DNA of 7,697 bases from an uncultured Eubacteriales bacterium. Lineage in GTDB: Bacteria > Bacillota > Clostridia > Christensenellales > CAG-138. Both the position numbers and the translations under genes were made by a program. Positions 6,564 to 7,697 of the stretch are shown in pieces (within the stretch, counting starts at the first letter, position 1; each line of letters opens with the position of its first letter). The notes beneath the pieces are model-generated. The model did no database searches, had not been told where the DNA came from, and saw nothing but the letters and a program-made list of their open reading frames with translations. The stretch covers positions 1-7,697 of the forward strand of contig UQOG01000096.1 in assembly GCA_900542615.1 (NCBI GenBank). Reading direction: 5' to 3'.

Positions 6564-6592
6564 TTGACGAACAGAAGCTAAAGTGCTATATT
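6564..6592 (+). promoter_or_regulatory. Sigma-A promoter with extended -10, upstream of the CBS-domain gene
   Basis: TTGACG (6564-6569) is followed after exactly 17 bases by TATATT (6587-6592). TGC stands directly before the -10 hexamer, giving the extended TGn-TATATT form. Transcription should start near 6599, leaving a leader of about 45 bases before ATG 6645. The inverted repeat GCTAAA (6577-6582) and TTTAGC (6592-6597) spans the -10 and could be an operator or chance. The promoter starts 10 bases after the mazF stop and should serve the CBS-domain gene and the yebC-family gene behind it. Confidence 0.8.
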
Positions 6593-6644
6593 TTAGCAGT
6601 AATTGTGCTGATTTTAAACAAATTACGGAAGGAATAGATAAAAA

Positions 6645-7592
6645 ATGGACGATGGCAGTCGATTGCCCCGCAGGGGGCCGGCGAAGGTTATAGACTGGAT
6701 CCAAGGTCTTTTTTCTGGAGTTTTTCATTTCTTTAAAGGGGAACAGGAAGATTCTGTTACGGAAAAAGAAATCATCTCTATGGTGGATGAGGCACATGAG
6801 AAAGGTGTCCTCCAGAAAGATGAAGCAGAGATGATCCAGAATATTTTTGCTTTTGAAGATAAAGAAGTGGGTGTGGTTATGACTCACAGAAGCAGTGTGG
6901 CTGCTTTTGCGATGGATGATCTGCTCAAGGATGTTGTGAATCATATGATGGAGGAGGAAAATTCCCGATATCCGGTCTGCGGGGAAGATATGGATGATAT
7001 CCGGGGACTGATCCATTACAAAGATGCACTGAAATTCTTTACACAGAATCCATGGGCGAAGTTCAAACCACTGAAAGAGCTTCCGGGGCTTATCAGGAAA
7101 GCGACTTTTGTTCCTGAGACCAGACATATCGGACAGCTTTTCCGTACCATGCAGGCCAGACAGGTACATATGGCAGTTGTCGTGGATGAGTATGGTCAGA
7201 CGGCAGGAATCGTAACGATGGAAGACCTCATTGAGGAAATCGTCGGGGATATTTTTGATGAATACGATGAGAGCAGGGATACATTTCGGACACAGGTAGA
7301 TAACAGTATCATTATTGATGGACTTGCCAGTCTGGATGATGTGGAGCAGGAACTGGATATTGAATTCGGTGATGTAGAAATGGAAACGCTGAACGGTTAT
7401 CTGACAGAGCTTCTGGGACATATTCCGTCCAGGGAGGATCTGGACAAAGAAATTGTTGCAAACGGCTACAGATTTAAGATCCTTTCGCTGGGCAACCGGA
7501 CGATCGGCAGGGTCAGAGCCGAGAAAATAAATGACAAAGAAACAAAAGGAGAGAGTGAAAAATGTCAGGACATTCAAAATTCGCAAACATAA
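6645..7592 (+). CDS. CorC/TlyC-type CBS-domain protein ("hemolysin" family)
   Basis: A 315-residue protein with an N-terminal acidic helical segment (about 35-75, EEIISMVDEAHEKGVL-like), a pair of CBS domains (about 77-130 and 148-205, the second ending in VVVDEYGQTAGIVTMEDLIE, 178-197) and a C-terminal CorC_HlyC transporter-associated domain (about 217-295). CBS pairs bind adenine nucleotides; relatives take part in Mg2+/Co2+ efflux or its control. The "hemolysin" name is historical. The DUF21/CNNM membrane domain of the long family members is absent, so it resembles the short CorC form (about 290 residues in Escherichia coli) and is probably cytosolic or peripheral. The start ATG has AAGGAA (6629-6634) ten bases upstream and a clear promoter. 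Its last ten codons overlap the next gene. The family call is firm, the substrate unknown. Confidence 0.9.
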   Translation: MDDGSRLPRRGPAKVIDWIQGLFSGVFHFFKGEQEDSVTEKEIISMVDEAHEKGVLQKDEAEMIQNIFAFEDKEVGVVMTHRSSVAAFAMDDLLKDVVNHMMEEENSRYPVCGEDMDDIRGLIHYKDALKFFTQNPWAKFKPLKELPGLIRKATFVPETRHIGQLFRTMQARQVHMAVVVDEYGQTAGIVTMEDLIEEIVGDIFDEYDESRDTFRTQVDNSIIIDGLASLDDVEQELDIEFGDVEMETLNGYLTELLGHIPSREDLDKEIVANGYRFKILSLGNRTIGRVRAEKINDKETKGESEKCQDIQNSQT

Positions 7593-7697
7593 AGCACAAA
7601 AAGGAAAAAAATGACGCAAAAAAAGGTAAAGTATTTACTGTAATCGGCCGTGAGATCGTTATGGCAGTCAAAGCCGGCGGTGCGGATCCGAACAACA
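7562..7697 (+). CDS. yebC: YebC/PmpR family protein, 5' part only
   Basis: Forty-five codons of the N-terminus are visible before the window ends. SGHSKFANIKHKKEKNDAKK and IGREIVMAVKAGGADPNN are the hallmark start of YebC/PmpR proteins. These are cytoplasmic proteins described as transcriptional regulators and, more recently, as factors that help ribosomes through proline-rich stretches. The ATG is inside the 3' end of the CBS-domain gene (31-base overlap, different frame). AGGAG at 7547-7551, ten bases upstream, supports this start. It is probably co-transcribed from the promoter at 6564. A full gene of the family is about 240 codons, so about four fifths lies beyond the window. Confidence 0.95.
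   Translation, partial: MSGHSKFANIKHKKEKNDAKKGKVFTVIGREIVMAVKAGGADPNN

Noticed and set aside
6558..7619. Long - strand frame of 353 codons opposite the CBS-domain gene
   Set aside because: It is antisense to a clear family protein; its Phe/Ile/His-rich translation has no domain and is typical of a shadow frame.

Overview
The window looks like DNA from anaerobic gut-type Firmicutes (Clostridia), but it has two unlike halves that meet at about 4837-4915. The left half (1 to about 4850) is GC-rich: the 60-base line at 4321 counts 40/60 G+C. Its codon choice is dominated by GCC, GGC and CTG, as in high-GC Oscillospiraceae-like Clostridia. The right half (about 4900-7697) is clearly lower in GC: 30/60 at 5221 and 23/60 at 7261. 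Its codon use (GGA, AGA, GAA, AAA, ATC) and gene order resemble Lachnospiraceae. These taxon suggestions come from protein style and composition only. Either a transferred segment or a metagenomic misjoin could explain the change.

Left half: the window opens in the 3' half of a probable terminator (1-27). About 310 bases without a supportable gene follow, then a TspO/MBR-family membrane protein gene on the + strand (339-809). A strong hairpin at 826-863 ends transcription from both sides. The - strand then carries a tightly packed three-gene operon, read from 4836 down to 908: a MacB/LolD-type ABC ATPase, a large secreted protein of Ig-like repeats held by one C-terminal membrane helix, and a single FtsX/MacB-type permease. 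The genes overlap by 4 bases or lie 3 bases apart, and each has a good ribosome binding site. The likely unit is a membrane-bound ABC machine of the MacB/FtsX superfamily with its own anchored extracellular partner. Its substrate cannot be read from the sequence.

Right half: all genes are on the + strand. Alanine racemase (alr) supplies D-alanine for peptidoglycan. A MazF/EndoA-type mRNA endonuclease follows, starting at GTG 6206, with no room for a MazE antitoxin in between. A 10-bp perfect hairpin lies in that gap. A consensus-like promoter with an extended -10 (6564-6592) then drives a CorC/TlyC-type CBS-domain protein, whose 3' end overlaps by 31 bases the start of a YebC/PmpR-family gene cut off by the window end.

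The items most worth a second look are the composition break beside alr, the three-part ABC operon with its anchored repeat protein, and the mazF without an adjacent antitoxin. No tRNA, rRNA, insertion sequence, CRISPR array or attachment site was seen.
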